Source: an uncultured Clostridium sp. (GTDB lineage: Bacteria > Bacillota > Clostridia > Clostridiales > Clostridiaceae). From it: DNA of 64,000 nucleotides. The notes beneath the pieces were generated by a model. That model made no database searches. It saw only the letters and a list, made by a program, of their open reading frames with translations, and was not told the origin of the DNA. This document shows, piece by piece, positions 31,652 to 41,030 of the stretch (the first letter of the stretch is position 1; every line of letters starts with the position of its first letter). Location of the stretch: assembly GCA_900547475.1 (NCBI GenBank), contig URGW01000010.1, forward strand, positions 1 to 64,000, read 5' to 3'. A program made the translations under genes and the position numbers.

Positions 31652-34600
31652 TTGTTTGAATTGAACAATTTTGATGCTATACAAATTGGTTTAGCTTCTC
31701 CAAGCCAAATTAGAGAATGGTCTAGAGGTGAAGTTAAAAAACCTGAAACAATTAATTATAGAACTTTAAAACCAGAAAGAGATGGTCTATTCTGTGAAAG
31801 AATATTTGGACCAATGAAAGACTGGGAATGTCATTGTGGTAAATACAAGAGAGTTAGATACAAAGGTATTGTTTGTGACAGATGTGGAGTTGAAGTTACA
31901 AAAGCTAAAGTAAGAAGAGAGAGAATGGGGCACATTGAGCTGGCTGCCCCAGTATCTCACATTTGGTACTTTAAAGGAATTCCTTCAAGAATGGGGTTAC
32001 TTTTAGATATGTCACCAAGAGCTTTAGAAAAAGTTCTTTATTTTGCTTCATATGTTGTTATAGATCCTAAGGAAACATCACTATTAAAGAAACAACTTTT
32101 AAGTGAAAAGGAATATAGGGAAGCTGTAGATAAGTTCGGTGAAGAAAGCTTTGTTGCTGGAATGGGTGCAGAAGCTGTTCAAGAGATTTTAGGAGAAATT
32201 GACTTAGAAGCAACTTCAAGAGACTTGAAAGAAGAGTTAAAAACTAGTAGTGGGCAAAAGAAAGTTAGAATAATAAGAAGATTAGAAGTAGTTGAATCTT
32301 TCAGAAAATCAGGAAATGATCCAAGATGGATGGTTATAAATGTAATTCCTGTTATTCCACCAGATTTAAGACCAATGGTTCAATTAGATGGAGGAAGATT
32401 TGCAACATCTGACTTAAATGATTTATATAGAAGAGTTATCAACAGAAATAACAGATTAAAGAAGCTTTTAGATTTAGGAGCTCCTGATATAATTGTTAGA
32501 AATGAAAAGAGAATGCTTCAAGAAGCAGTTGATGCTCTTATAGATAATGGTAGAAGGGGAAGACCGGTAACTGGTCCTGGAAACAGACCTCTAAAATCAT
32601 TATCAGATATGTTAAAAGGTAAGCAAGGTAGATTTAGACAAAACTTACTTGGTAAGAGAGTTGACTATTCTGGTAGATCAGTTATCGTTGTTGGACCAGA
32701 ATTGAAAATGTATCAATGTGGTTTACCTAAGGAAATGGCTTTAGAACTATTTAAGCCTTTTGTAATGAAAAAGTTAGTTGAAGATGGCGTTGCACATAAC
32801 ATAAAGAGTGCTAAGAGAATGGTTGAAAGAGTTAATGATCAAGTATGGGATATACTTGAAGAAGTTATTGCTGATCATCCAGTTTTACTTAACAGAGCGC
32901 CTACTCTACATAGACTAGGTATTCAAGCGTTCCAACCAGTATTAGTTGAAGGTAGAGCAATAAAACTTCATCCATTAGTATGTACAGCATATAATGCGGA
33001 CTTCGATGGAGACCAAATGGCTGTTCACGTACCATTATCAGTTGAGGCTCAAGCAGAAGCAAGATTCTTAATGCTTGCAGCAGGTAATATAATGAAACCA
33101 TCAGATGGTAAACCAGTTTGTGTTCCTACACAAGATATGGTTTTAGGTTCATATTACTTAACAATGGATAAAGAAGGTGCTAAAGGAGAAGGAATGTACT
33201 TTGCATCTGTTGATGAAGCTATAATGGCTTATAATGTTGGTGAAATAGCTGTTCATGCATCGATCAACGTTAGAATGTTTAAAGAAACAAATGGAGTAGT
33301 AAGACATGGTATAATCAAAACTACAGTAGGTAAGATTATATTCAATGAATCTATTCCTCAAGATTTAGGATATGTAGATAGAACAAATCCAGAAAAAGAA
33401 TTTGATCTTGAAGTTGATTTCTTAATAACTAAGAAAACTTTAGGTAAATTAATAGATAAGTGTTATATTAAACACGGTCCTACTAATACATCAATAATGT
33501 TAGATAAGATTAAAGCATTAGGATATCACTACTCATCAATTGGTGCTGTAACAGTTGCTGCATCAGACATGATAGTACCTGAAGCTAAGTATGAATTACT
33601 TAGAGAAGCTGAAGAAACAGTTGAAAAGGTAGAAAAGATGTATAAGAGAGGATTCATATCTGAAGATGAAAGATATGAAAAAGTTATTGAAAAATGGAGT
33701 AAAACAACAGAAGATGTTGCGAATGCATTAATGGATAGTTTGGATAAATTCAATCCAATATTCATGATGGCTGATTCAGGAGCCAGAGGATCTAAGGCCC
33801 AAATTAAGCAGTTAGCTGGTATGAGAGGACTTATGGCCGCTCCATCAGGTAAAATCATCGAATTACCAATCAAGGCTTCATTTAGAGAGGGTCTTGACGT
33901 ATTAGAATACTTCATTTCAACACATGGTGCTAGAAAAGGTAATGCCGATACAGCACTTAAAACAGCCGATTCAGGTTACTTAACAAGAAGACTTGTTGAC
34001 GTATCACAAGATGTTATCGTAAGAGAAGAAGATTGTGGCACTGATAGAGGATTAGTTGTCGCTGAAATTAAAGAAGGTAATGAAGTAATCGAAGGATTAG
34101 CAGAAAGATTATATGGTAGATATACAGCTGAAGATGTTATACATCCTGAAACTGGAGAAATACTATTAGGTAAAGATGAATATATAGAATCTCATATGGC
34201 TGATAGAATTACAGCTGCAGGTGTTAAAAAGGTTAAAATAAGATCTGTATTCACATGTAACTGTAAGGTTGGTGTTTGTGCTAAGTGTTATGGTATGAAC
34301 ATGGCTACAGCTCAAAAGATTAATATAGGTGAAGCTGTTGGTATAATAGCAGCTCAATCAATCGGAGAACCTGGTACTCAGCTTACAATGAGAACATTCC
34401 ATACTGGTGGTGTTGCTACTGGTGCGGATATCACTCAAGGTCTTCCTAGAGTTGAAGAGTTATTTGAAGCTAGAAAACCAAAAGGTCTTGCTATAGTTTC
34501 TGAAATTGCAGGTACTGTAAGAGTTGAAGAAAGCAAGAAGAAAAAGACTGTGTATGTAATGGCAACTGACGGAGAAGAACGTAGCTATGACATTCCATTT

Positions 34601-35188
34601 GGTTCAAGATTAAGAGTATCTGATAATGATGTTATCGAAGCTGGAGATGAAATTACAGAAGGTTCAGTTAACCCTCATGATATTATGAATATCAAAGGTG
34701 TTGAAGGTGCAAGAAGATACTTACTTTCTGAAGTTCAAAAAGTTTATAGACTTCAAGGGGTTGATATCAATGATAAGCACTTAGAAGTTGTTGTTAGACA
34801 AATGACTAGAAAAGTAAAAGTTTCTGATTCTGGTGACACTGAGTTATTACCAGGTACAATGATAGATATGTTTGACTTTGAAGAAGAAAATGCAAGAGTA
34901 AGAGAATTTGGAGGAGAAGAAGCTAAGGGGGAAATGGCATTACTAGGTATTACTAAGGCAGCTTTAGCAACTGATAGTTTCTTATCAGCAGCTTCATTCC
35001 AAGAAACAACAAGAGTTCTTACAGAAGCAGCTATCAAAGGAAAAATAGATCCATTAATAGGATTGAAAGAAAATGTTATTATAGGTAAATTAATTCCAGC
35101 GGGAACAGGTATGATGAGATATAGATCTGTTAAGCTTGATGTACCAGTGGAAGAAGTTGAAGAAGATAATATTGATACAATAGAATAA
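31652..35188 (+). CDS. rpoC: RNA polymerase subunit beta'
   Basis: A 1178-residue subunit. The N-terminal zinc site is CHCGKYKR...CDRCG; the active-site NADFDGDQMAVH is near residue 450 and binds catalytic Mg2+; the second zinc site is CNCKVGVCAKC, followed by the conserved IGEPGTQLTMRTFHTGG. TTG start with GGGAGG about 10 bp upstream. No large Gram-negative-type insertion is seen. Confidence 0.98.
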   Translation: MFELNNFDAIQIGLASPSQIREWSRGEVKKPETINYRTLKPERDGLFCERIFGPMKDWECHCGKYKRVRYKGIVCDRCGVEVTKAKVRRERMGHIELAAPVSHIWYFKGIPSRMGLLLDMSPRALEKVLYFASYVVIDPKETSLLKKQLLSEKEYREAVDKFGEESFVAGMGAEAVQEILGEIDLEATSRDLKEELKTSSGQKKVRIIRRLEVVESFRKSGNDPRWMVINVIPVIPPDLRPMVQLDGGRFATSDLNDLYRRVINRNNRLKKLLDLGAPDIIVRNEKRMLQEAVDALIDNGRRGRPVTGPGNRPLKSLSDMLKGKQGRFRQNLLGKRVDYSGRSVIVVGPELKMYQCGLPKEMALELFKPFVMKKLVEDGVAHNIKSAKRMVERVNDQVWDILEEVIADHPVLLNRAPTLHRLGIQAFQPVLVEGRAIKLHPLVCTAYNADFDGDQMAVHVPLSVEAQAEARFLMLAAGNIMKPSDGKPVCVPTQDMVLGSYYLTMDKEGAKGEGMYFASVDEAIMAYNVGEIAVHASINVRMFKETNGVVRHGIIKTTVGKIIFNESIPQDLGYVDRTNPEKEFDLEVDFLITKKTLGKLIDKCYIKHGPTNTSIMLDKIKALGYHYSSIGAVTVAASDMIVPEAKYELLREAEETVEKVEKMYKRGFISEDERYEKVIEKWSKTTEDVANALMDSLDKFNPIFMMADSGARGSKAQIKQLAGMRGLMAAPSGKIIELPIKASFREGLDVLEYFISTHGARKGNADTALKTADSGYLTRRLVDVSQDVIVREEDCGTDRGLVVAEIKEGNEVIEGLAERLYGRYTAEDVIHPETGEILLGKDEYIESHMADRITAAGVKKVKIRSVFTCNCKVGVCAKCYGMNMATAQKINIGEAVGIIAAQSIGEPGTQLTMRTFHTGGVATGADITQGLPRVEELFEARKPKGLAIVSEIAGTVRVEESKKKKTVYVMATDGEERSYDIPFGSRLRVSDNDVIEAGDEITEGSVNPHDIMNIKGVEGARRYLLSEVQKVYRLQGVDINDKHLEVVVRQMTRKVKVSDSGDTELLPGTMIDMFDFEEENARVREFGGEEAKGEMALLGITKAALATDSFLSAASFQETTRVLTEAAIKGKIDPLIGLKENVIIGKLIPAGTGMMRYRSVKLDVPVEEVEEDNIDTIE

Positions 35189-35203
35189 TACAATGCAATT
35201 TTA

Positions 35204-35232
35204 TTGACATGTGTATGCTTAAATGATAAAAT
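35204..35232 (+). promoter_or_regulatory. Sigma-A promoter of the str operon
   Basis: TTGACA (35204-35209), a 17-bp spacer and TAAAAT (35227-35232), directly after rpoC. No terminator was found between rpoC and this promoter. Confidence 0.75.
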
Positions 35233-35285
35233 ACCAATTGTGTGATTTTAAAGCTACACTACAGTATGATTGTCTACATGATTTA

Positions 35286-35314
35286 TGGAGGCATCCTGTA
35301 TAGCATGCCTCTGT
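35286..35314 (+). promoter_or_regulatory. Leader hairpin of the str operon
   Basis: GGAGGCAT (35287-35294) pairs with ATGCCTCT around a 10-nt loop, 15 bp before the RBS of the L7Ae-like gene. An upstream pair of smaller repeats (TGTGATTT, GTGATCTT) is also visible. A K-turn protein is encoded next, so autoregulation is conceivable. Confidence 0.4.
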
Positions 35315-35339
35315 GATCTTTAATTAAGGAGGGGGATTC

Positions 35340-35579
35340 ATGTTAGACAGAATTGTAGTAAAAAAAGTAATTGGAATAAAACAGTGTACTAAATCACTTA
35401 AAAGTGGTGAGGGAAGAGTTTTATATGTAGCTAAAGATGCAAATGCTAAGTTGATTTCTCCAATAATTCAACTAGCACAAGAGAAAAACATTGAGATTGT
35501 AGAAATACCTACAATGAAAGATCTTGGGAAGATAAGTGGGATTGATGTTAAATCATCAGCGGTATTGACCCTAGAATAA
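35340..35579 (+). CDS. L7Ae-family K-turn-binding protein (YbxF-like)
   Basis: A 79-residue L7Ae/L30e/S12e-type protein. It has the GIKQCTKSLKSGEGRVLYVAKDANAKL start typical of YbxF, which binds kink-turn RNA in Bacillus and is encoded at the same place, between rpoC and rpsL. Role in the cell is not well defined. AAGGAGGGGGATTC precedes the ATG. Confidence 0.92.
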   Translation: MLDRIVVKKVIGIKQCTKSLKSGEGRVLYVAKDANAKLISPIIQLAQEKNIEIVEIPTMKDLGKISGIDVKSSAVLTLE

Positions 35580-35634
35580 TAAATTAGTGTTTATCTTATT
35601 TTATATAGATAAATAAATTTCAGGAGGTGAAGAA

Positions 35635-36012
35635 ATGCCAACTATAAGCCAATTAGTAAGAAAAGGTAGAAAGACTGTTGTTAATAAATCAACAGCACCA
35701 GCACTAAATGAGTGTCCACAAAGAAGAGGAGTTTGTACAGTTGTTAAAACTACTACTCCAAAGAAGCCTAACTCAGCGTTAAGAAAAATTGCCAGAGTAA
35801 GACTTACAAATGGATTTGAAGTTACTGCTTACATCGGTGGTGTAGGTCACAACTTACAAGAGCACAGCGTTGTTCTTATAAGAGGTGGTAGAGTTAAGGA
35901 CCTTCCTGGTGTTAGATACCATATCGTAAGAGGAGCACTAGACTGTGCTGGAGTAGCTAACAGAATGCAAGGAAGATCAAAATACGGTGCTAAGAGACCA
36001 AAGCAAAAATAG
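35635..36012 (+). CDS. rpsL: Ribosomal protein S12
   Basis: A 125-residue decoding-site protein. The conserved KTTTPKKPNSALRK loop and GHNLQEHSVVLIRGGRVKDLPGVRYH loop have the usual Lys residues at streptomycin-resistance positions (wild-type). The N-terminal region includes CPQRRGVC. CAGGAGGTGAAGAA precedes the ATG. Confidence 0.98.
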   Translation: MPTISQLVRKGRKTVVNKSTAPALNECPQRRGVCTVVKTTTPKKPNSALRKIARVRLTNGFEVTAYIGGVGHNLQEHSVVLIRGGRVKDLPGVRYHIVRGALDCAGVANRMQGRSKYGAKRPKQK

Positions 36013-36028
36013 TTTTCTAAACTAAGAC

Positions 36029-36122
36029 AGTGCTTATCTTCGGCATTTACATAGACTAGAAATTTTACATAAGTTTATATAGATGTAAGAAGCGAAGCAC
36101 TTTACGGTAAATTAATTTACCG
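36029..36122 (+). promoter_or_regulatory. Structured S12-S7 intergenic region
   Basis: A long hairpin: AGTGCTT-AT-CTTC (36029-36041) pairs with GAAG-CG-AAGCACT (36089-36101), enclosing a TTACAT/ATGTAA stem. A second hairpin CGGTAAATTAATTTACCG follows at 36105-36122. The rpsG RBS comes 30 bp later. Resembles in position the S7 translational target known in E. coli. Confidence 0.6.
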
Positions 36123-36166
36123 AGTACCTATGAATTAAATTTAAAATTGTTAAGGAGGGAAGAAAA

Positions 36167-36637
36167 GTGCCAAGAAAAGGATTTATCGCAAAAAGAGATG
36201 TATTACCAGATCCAATGTACAACTCAAAAGTTGTTACTAAGTTAATAAACAACGTAATGGAAGATGGTAAAAAAGGAGTAGCACAAAAGATTTGCTACGA
36301 AGCGTTTGAAATTATGGCGCAAAAAACAGGCAAAGATGCTTTAGAAGTATTCGAAGAAGCTATGAACAATGTTATGCCTTTATTAGAAGTTAAAGCTAGA
36401 AGAATAGGTGGTGCTAACTACCAAGTTCCAATCGAAGTTAGACCTGAGAGAAGACAAACTTTAGGTATCAGATGGATTTTAGCTGCTGCTAGAAAAAGAG
36501 GCGAAAAAGTTATGGCTCAAAGATTAGCTGGAGAATTATTAGATGCAGCTAATAATACTGGAGCTGCTGTTAAGAAGAGAGAAGATACTCACAAGATGGC
36601 AGAAGCAAACAAAGCATTCGCTCACTACAGATACTAA
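36167..36637 (+). CDS. rpsG: Ribosomal protein S7
   Basis: A 156-residue small-subunit head protein that starts assembly of the 3' domain of 16S rRNA. N-terminus PRKGFIAKRDVLPDP and the ANYQVPIEVRPERRQTLGIRWI loop are conserved. GTG start with TAAGGAGGGAAGAAAA. In E. coli S7 represses its own operon through the upstream intergenic region, which is folded here as well. Confidence 0.98.
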   Translation: MPRKGFIAKRDVLPDPMYNSKVVTKLINNVMEDGKKGVAQKICYEAFEIMAQKTGKDALEVFEEAMNNVMPLLEVKARRIGGANYQVPIEVRPERRQTLGIRWILAAARKRGEKVMAQRLAGELLDAANNTGAAVKKREDTHKMAEANKAFAHYRY

Positions 36638-36644
36638 TATTACA

Positions 36645-36676
36645 AAAACTGTTTTGGCTTATGCCAAAACAGTTTT
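36645..36676 (+). terminator. Strong hairpin between rpsG and fusA
   Basis: AAAACTGTTTTGGC and GCCAAAACAGTTTT form a 14-bp perfect stem around TTAT. The stem itself ends in TTTT, then GTCG. It could terminate part of the transcripts or mark an RNA processing point between rpsG and fusA. Confidence 0.65.
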
Positions 36677-36714
36677 GTCGAATATAAAATTACTCATTGA
36701 GAGGAGGACATAAA

Positions 36715-38781
36715 ATGGCTAGAAAATATCCATTAGACAAATTCCGTAATTTCGGAATAATGGCTCACATTGATGCTGGTAAAACAACAACAACTGAGAG
36801 AATATTATTCTATACTGGAAAAACTCACAAAATTGGTGAAACACATGAAGGTGCTTCACAAATGGACTGGATGGTTCAAGAACAAGAAAGAGGTATAACA
36901 ATTACTTCTGCAGCAACAACTTGTTTCTGGGAAGGTCATGAATTAAACATAATAGATACTCCAGGTCACGTAGACTTCACAGTTGAAGTTGAAAGATCAT
37001 TAAGAGTTCTTGATGGAGCTGTTACAGTTCTTGACGCTAAGAGTGGGGTTGAACCACAAACTGAAACTGTTTGGAGACAGGCAGATAAATACGGCGTACC
37101 AAGAATGATATATGTAAACAAAATGGATGCTACAGGAGCTGATTTCTTCAGATGTATAAATACTGTAAGAGATAGATTAAAAGCAAATGCAGTTCCAATA
37201 CAAATTCCAATAGGTGCAGAAGCTGAATTCAAAGGTATGGTTGACTTAATATCTAATCATGCTATCGTTACTTATGATGATTTAGGTAAGGATGTAAGAA
37301 TTGAAGAAATTCCTGCTGACTTAGTTGATCAAGCTGAAGAATACAGAATGGCTATGATAGAAGCTATTGCTGAAACAGATGAAGCATTAATGGAAAAATA
37401 TCTTGAAGGTGAAGAGATAACAGAAGAAGAAATACATGCAGCTTTAAGAAAAGCTACTATAGCTAATGAAATAGTTCCATGTATATGTGGATCTTCATAT
37501 AAGAACAAAGGGGTTCAAGAAATGATTAACGGTGTTGTTGCTTACTTACCATCACCATTAGACATTCCTGCAATCCAAGGTCAAACTTTAGAAGGTGAAG
37601 AAGATTCAAGAGAAGCTTCAGATACAGCGCCAATGGCAGCTTTAGCATTTAAGATTGCTACTGACCCATTCGTTGGAAAACTTGCATTCACAAGAATATA
37701 TTCTGGTGTTATGAACAGTGGTTCATATGTTCTTAACTCTACAAAGGGTAAGAAAGAAAGAATAGGAAGACTTGTTAAGATGCATGCTAATACAAGAGAA
37801 GAAGTTGAATCATTAGAAGCAGGTGAATTAGGAGCAGTTATCGGATTAAAGAACACTACAACTGGTGATACTTTATGTGATGAAAGCGCACCAATTATAC
37901 TTGAATCAATGGAATTCCCAGAACCAGTTATATCTGTAGCTATCGAGCCAAAGACAAAAGCTGGTCAAGAAAAGATGGGATTAGCTTTAGCTAAGCTAGC
38001 TGAAGAAGATCCAACTTTCAAAACTTGGACTGACCAAGAAACTGGTCAAACAATCATCGCTGGTATGGGTGAATTACACTTAGATATCATCGTTGATAGA
38101 TTACAAAGAGAATTCAAGGTTGAATGTAATGTTGGAGCTCCTCAAGTTGCTTATAAAGAAACTATTAGATCTGCTGTTAAAGCAGAAGCTAAGTATGCTA
38201 AGCAATCAGGTGGTAAAGGTCAATATGGTCACGCTGTAATTGAAATGGAACCAACTGAAGGAGAATACAGCTTTGAAAATGCTATAGTTGGGGGAGCTAT
38301 TCCAAAAGAATACATTCCTGCAATTGATGCTGGTATTCAAGAAGCTGCTAAGAACGGTATAATAGCTGGATATGAAGTTATCAACTTCAAAGTTAAGTTA
38401 GTACACGGTTCTTACCACGAAGTCGATTCATCAGAAATGGCATTCAAGATTGCTGGTTCTATGGCATTCAAGAACGCTATGCAAAAAGCAAGCCCAGTAT
38501 TACTTGAACCAATGATGAAGGTTGAAGTAACTGTACCAGAAGAGTACATGGGAGATGTTATCGGTGATATCAACTCTAGAAGAGGTAGAATGGAAGGTAT
38601 GGAAGCAGTTAACGGAGCTCAAGTTATAAGAGCGTATGTTCCACTAGCTGAAATGTTCGGATATGCTACAGCTTTAAGATCTAGATCTCAAGGTAGAGGT
38701 AACTACTCAATGGTATTCGATCACTATGAAGAAGTACCAAAGAGCATCCAAGAAGAAGTTGCTGGAAAGAGAGCTAAATAG
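36715..38781 (+). CDS. fusA: Elongation factor G
   Basis: A 688-residue translocation GTPase. G1 AHIDAGKTT (about residues 17-25), switch ERGITITSAATT, G3 DTPGHVDFT and G4 NKMD are intact, and domains II-V follow with the normal end. GAGAGGAGGACATAAA places the start at ATG 36715, not at the in-frame 36697. Target of fusidic acid in known species. Confidence 0.97.
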   Translation: MARKYPLDKFRNFGIMAHIDAGKTTTTERILFYTGKTHKIGETHEGASQMDWMVQEQERGITITSAATTCFWEGHELNIIDTPGHVDFTVEVERSLRVLDGAVTVLDAKSGVEPQTETVWRQADKYGVPRMIYVNKMDATGADFFRCINTVRDRLKANAVPIQIPIGAEAEFKGMVDLISNHAIVTYDDLGKDVRIEEIPADLVDQAEEYRMAMIEAIAETDEALMEKYLEGEEITEEEIHAALRKATIANEIVPCICGSSYKNKGVQEMINGVVAYLPSPLDIPAIQGQTLEGEEDSREASDTAPMAALAFKIATDPFVGKLAFTRIYSGVMNSGSYVLNSTKGKKERIGRLVKMHANTREEVESLEAGELGAVIGLKNTTTGDTLCDESAPIILESMEFPEPVISVAIEPKTKAGQEKMGLALAKLAEEDPTFKTWTDQETGQTIIAGMGELHLDIIVDRLQREFKVECNVGAPQVAYKETIRSAVKAEAKYAKQSGGKGQYGHAVIEMEPTEGEYSFENAIVGGAIPKEYIPAIDAGIQEAAKNGIIAGYEVINFKVKLVHGSYHEVDSSEMAFKIAGSMAFKNAMQKASPVLLEPMMKVEVTVPEEYMGDVIGDINSRRGRMEGMEAVNGAQVIRAYVPLAEMFGYATALRSRSQGRGNYSMVFDHYEEVPKSIQEEVAGKRAK

Positions 38782-38810
38782 TTTATATTTTTGTAATAAT
38801 TTTTTGTGGT

Positions 38811-38839
38811 GTTATCCATAATATACTTATGGGTAACAT
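38811..38839 (+). promoter_or_regulatory. Hairpin between fusA and tuf copy 2
   Basis: GTTATCCATAA pairs with TTATGGGTAAC around TATAC (one G-U). No T-run follows, so it is not a clear terminator; the 181-bp gap otherwise holds AT-rich DNA up to the tuf RBS. Confidence 0.5.
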
Positions 38840-38962
38840 TGCAGAAATTAATATATATTAATTTTAAAAATAATTTTAATTTATAATAAAAAACAAATTA
38901 AGAATTTTAAAAAGTATATTTAAAATTCAGATAATTTTGTTTCCATAAAGGAGGATTTTCAA

Positions 38963-40156
38963 ATGGCAAAGCAAAAGTTCGAAAGAAGTAAACCACACGT
39001 AAATATCGGAACAATCGGTCACGTAGACCACGGTAAGACTACATTAACAGCTGCTATCACAACAGTATTAGCAAACAGAGGATTCGCAGAAGCGTTCAAC
39101 TATGCTGATATCGATAGAGCACCAGAAGAAAAAGAAAGAGGAATCACAATCAACACAGCTCACGTTGAATACGAAACAGAAAGCAGACACTATGCTCACG
39201 TTGACTGTCCAGGACACGCTGACTATGTTAAGAACATGATCACTGGGGCTGCACAAATGGACGGAGCAATCTTAGTTTGTTCAGCAGCAGACGGTCCAAT
39301 GCCTCAAACAAGAGAACACATACTACTAGCTTCAAGAGTTGGTGTTGACTACATCGTTGTTTTCTTAAACAAAGCAGATATGGTTGACGATGAAGAATTA
39401 TTAGAATTAGTTGAAATGGAAGTTAGAGAATTATTATCTGAATACAACTTCCCAGGAGATGACATTCCAGTAATCAAAGGATCAGCTTTAAGAGCATTAG
39501 AAAACCCAACAGATCCAGAAGCAACAGCTTGCATCATGGAATTAATGAACGCAGTAGATAGCTATATCCCAACTCCAGAAAGAGCAACAGATAAGCCATT
39601 CTTAATGCCAATCGAAGACGTATTTACAATCACTGGTAGAGGAACAGTTGCAACAGGAAGAGTTGAAAGAGGAGTTCTTCACGTATCAGACGAAGTAGAA
39701 ATCGTAGGATTAACAGAAGAAAAGAGAAAAGTAGTTGTTACAGGAATCGAAATGTTCAGAAAGTTATTAGATGAAGCACAAGCTGGAGATAACATCGGAG
39801 CATTATTAAGAGGGGTTCAAAGAACTGAAATCGAAAGAGGTCAAGTTTTAGCAAAAGTTGGATCAGTAAATCCACACAGCAAGTTCGTAGGTCAAGTATA
39901 CGTACTTAAGAAAGATGAAGGTGGAAGACATACTCCATTCTTCGATGGATACAGACCACAATTCTACTTCAGAACAACAGACGTTACAGGATCAATCAAA
40001 TTACCGGAAGGAATGGAAATGGTTATGCCTGGAGACCACATCGATATGAATGTTGAGTTAATCACTCAAGTAGCTATGGATGAAGGATTAAGATTCGCTA
40101 TCAGAGAAGGTGGAAGAACTGTAGGTTCAGGAGTTGTTACTTCTATAATCGAATAG
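38963..40156 (+). CDS. tuf: Elongation factor Tu, copy 2
   Basis: A 397-residue product the same as the copy at 22852-24045; the DNA also reads as identical from ATG to stop, with only one base different in the 20 bp before the start (AAGGAGGA-T-TTTCAA against A). Identity stops one base after the stop codon. It closes the str operon as in other bacteria. Such exact identity points to gene conversion. Confidence 0.98.
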   Translation: MAKQKFERSKPHVNIGTIGHVDHGKTTLTAAITTVLANRGFAEAFNYADIDRAPEEKERGITINTAHVEYETESRHYAHVDCPGHADYVKNMITGAAQMDGAILVCSAADGPMPQTREHILLASRVGVDYIVVFLNKADMVDDEELLELVEMEVRELLSEYNFPGDDIPVIKGSALRALENPTDPEATACIMELMNAVDSYIPTPERATDKPFLMPIEDVFTITGRGTVATGRVERGVLHVSDEVEIVGLTEEKRKVVVTGIEMFRKLLDEAQAGDNIGALLRGVQRTEIERGQVLAKVGSVNPHSKFVGQVYVLKKDEGGRHTPFFDGYRPQFYFRTTDVTGSIKLPEGMEMVMPGDHIDMNVELITQVAMDEGLRFAIREGGRTVGSGVVTSIIE

Positions 40157-40240
40157 TTTTAAACTTTTCAATTTAAGTTTTAAATTCTTTTTAAATATAA
40201 ATTTTAAATTAAAGCGCTTAATAATTGTGATCACAAAAAT

Positions 40241-40277
40241 AGAAAGAGTAAGGGGACGCCCTTGCTCTTTCTTTTTT
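40241..40277 (+). terminator. Intrinsic terminator after tuf copy 2
   Basis: AGAAAGAGTAAGGG pairs with CCCTTGCTCTTTCT around GACG, followed by T6. Ends the str operon. Confidence 0.93.
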
Positions 40278-40801
40278 ATAGATGCTTATAATGCAAAATG
40301 TTTAGAAGAGATAAAGATCATAGTAGCCATATATGTAAGTATGATATTGTGAAAAAAGATTTATTGGAGAAAAATTAGTATATTCATTTTTAGAATATTA
40401 ATATTTTTTAAGTGTTAAATTTAGGTTCTAGAATTTGTTATATAAAGATATTTAAAATAAATAATTAAATGTTTATTGAATTAGAGTTTTATTATGAAAA
40501 CGAATATATATTTATAGTAACAATTAATTAAACTTTTTTATTATATATATTATAAGAATATTTAATTTAATTTAATAAAAATATAAATCAAAACTTAAAA
40601 TAGACATAAAAAGTGTTTATAATAGAATAAATTGGTTAAATATATATAATATAAGGTAAGAGAAACTAAAATTTCATCAAATATACTATTGAAAAATTTT
40701 TAAATTCGATATAAAATTATAACAGCTGAACGACAGGATTACTTCTAAAAACTTAAAAAAATTTTTATAAAAAATGGTTAAAAAAAGATGAAAAAAAAGT
40801 C
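40278..40801. other. AT-rich gene-free region before the S10 operon
   Basis: About 520 bp with no ORF that has both an RBS and useful length on either strand. It is very AT-rich with homopolymer runs and scattered TATA-like boxes. No terminator, repeat or RNA gene could be supported. It may act as an upstream activating (UP-like) or bent region for the S10 promoter, which is inference. Confidence 0.6.
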
Positions 40802-40830
40802 TTGATAAAGATTTATAAAGATAGTATAAT
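40802..40830 (+). promoter_or_regulatory. Sigma-A promoter of the S10-spc-alpha operon
   Basis: TTGATA (40802-40807), a 17-bp spacer and TATAAT (40825-40830), with an A/T-tract upstream. It implies a leader of nearly 200 nt. Confidence 0.85.
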
Positions 40831-40837
40831 AAAGAAG

Positions 40838-41020
40838 TTGTGTAGCATAACGCGATGAATCAAGAGGTTGCCGGACTTCCGGGTTATTCTTGAGGAGCAA
40901 GTCAGGATCTAGAATCCGACGGCAGGAATAGTAATTTGTGATCTTAGGTAGGAAACACCAGGAACAGTTTACATAACTATTGCTGTTGTGCGTTAGAAGT
41001 AAAGCGTACATGAAAAGGAG
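40838..41020 (+). ncRNA. Structured S10 operon leader
   Basis: A GC-richer block in AT-rich surroundings. Hairpin 1 at 40861-40892 (CAAGA...CCGG acttCCGG...TCTTG); hairpin 2 at 40901-40920 (GTC-A-GGAT/ATCC-GAC); then GGAACAG...CTGTT. It precedes rpsJ by about 10 bp. Other S10 operons have L4-regulated leaders, but the ligand here cannot be told. Confidence 0.65.
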
Positions 41021-41030
41021 GGAAACCAGA

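Noticed and set aside
22852..40156. Duplicated tuf as part of a composite mobile element
   Set aside because: No terminal inverted repeats, target duplications or transposase; both copies lie at conserved genomic places.
40278..40801. Hidden small RNA in the AT-rich gap before the S10 operon
   Set aside because: No promoter-terminator pair could be drawn, and apparent hairpins are made only of A-T pairs expected by chance.
40778..41011. 77-codon frame on the - strand across the S10 leader
   Set aside because: Lies across the S10 promoter and structured leader; the product has no family likeness and no RBS was seen.
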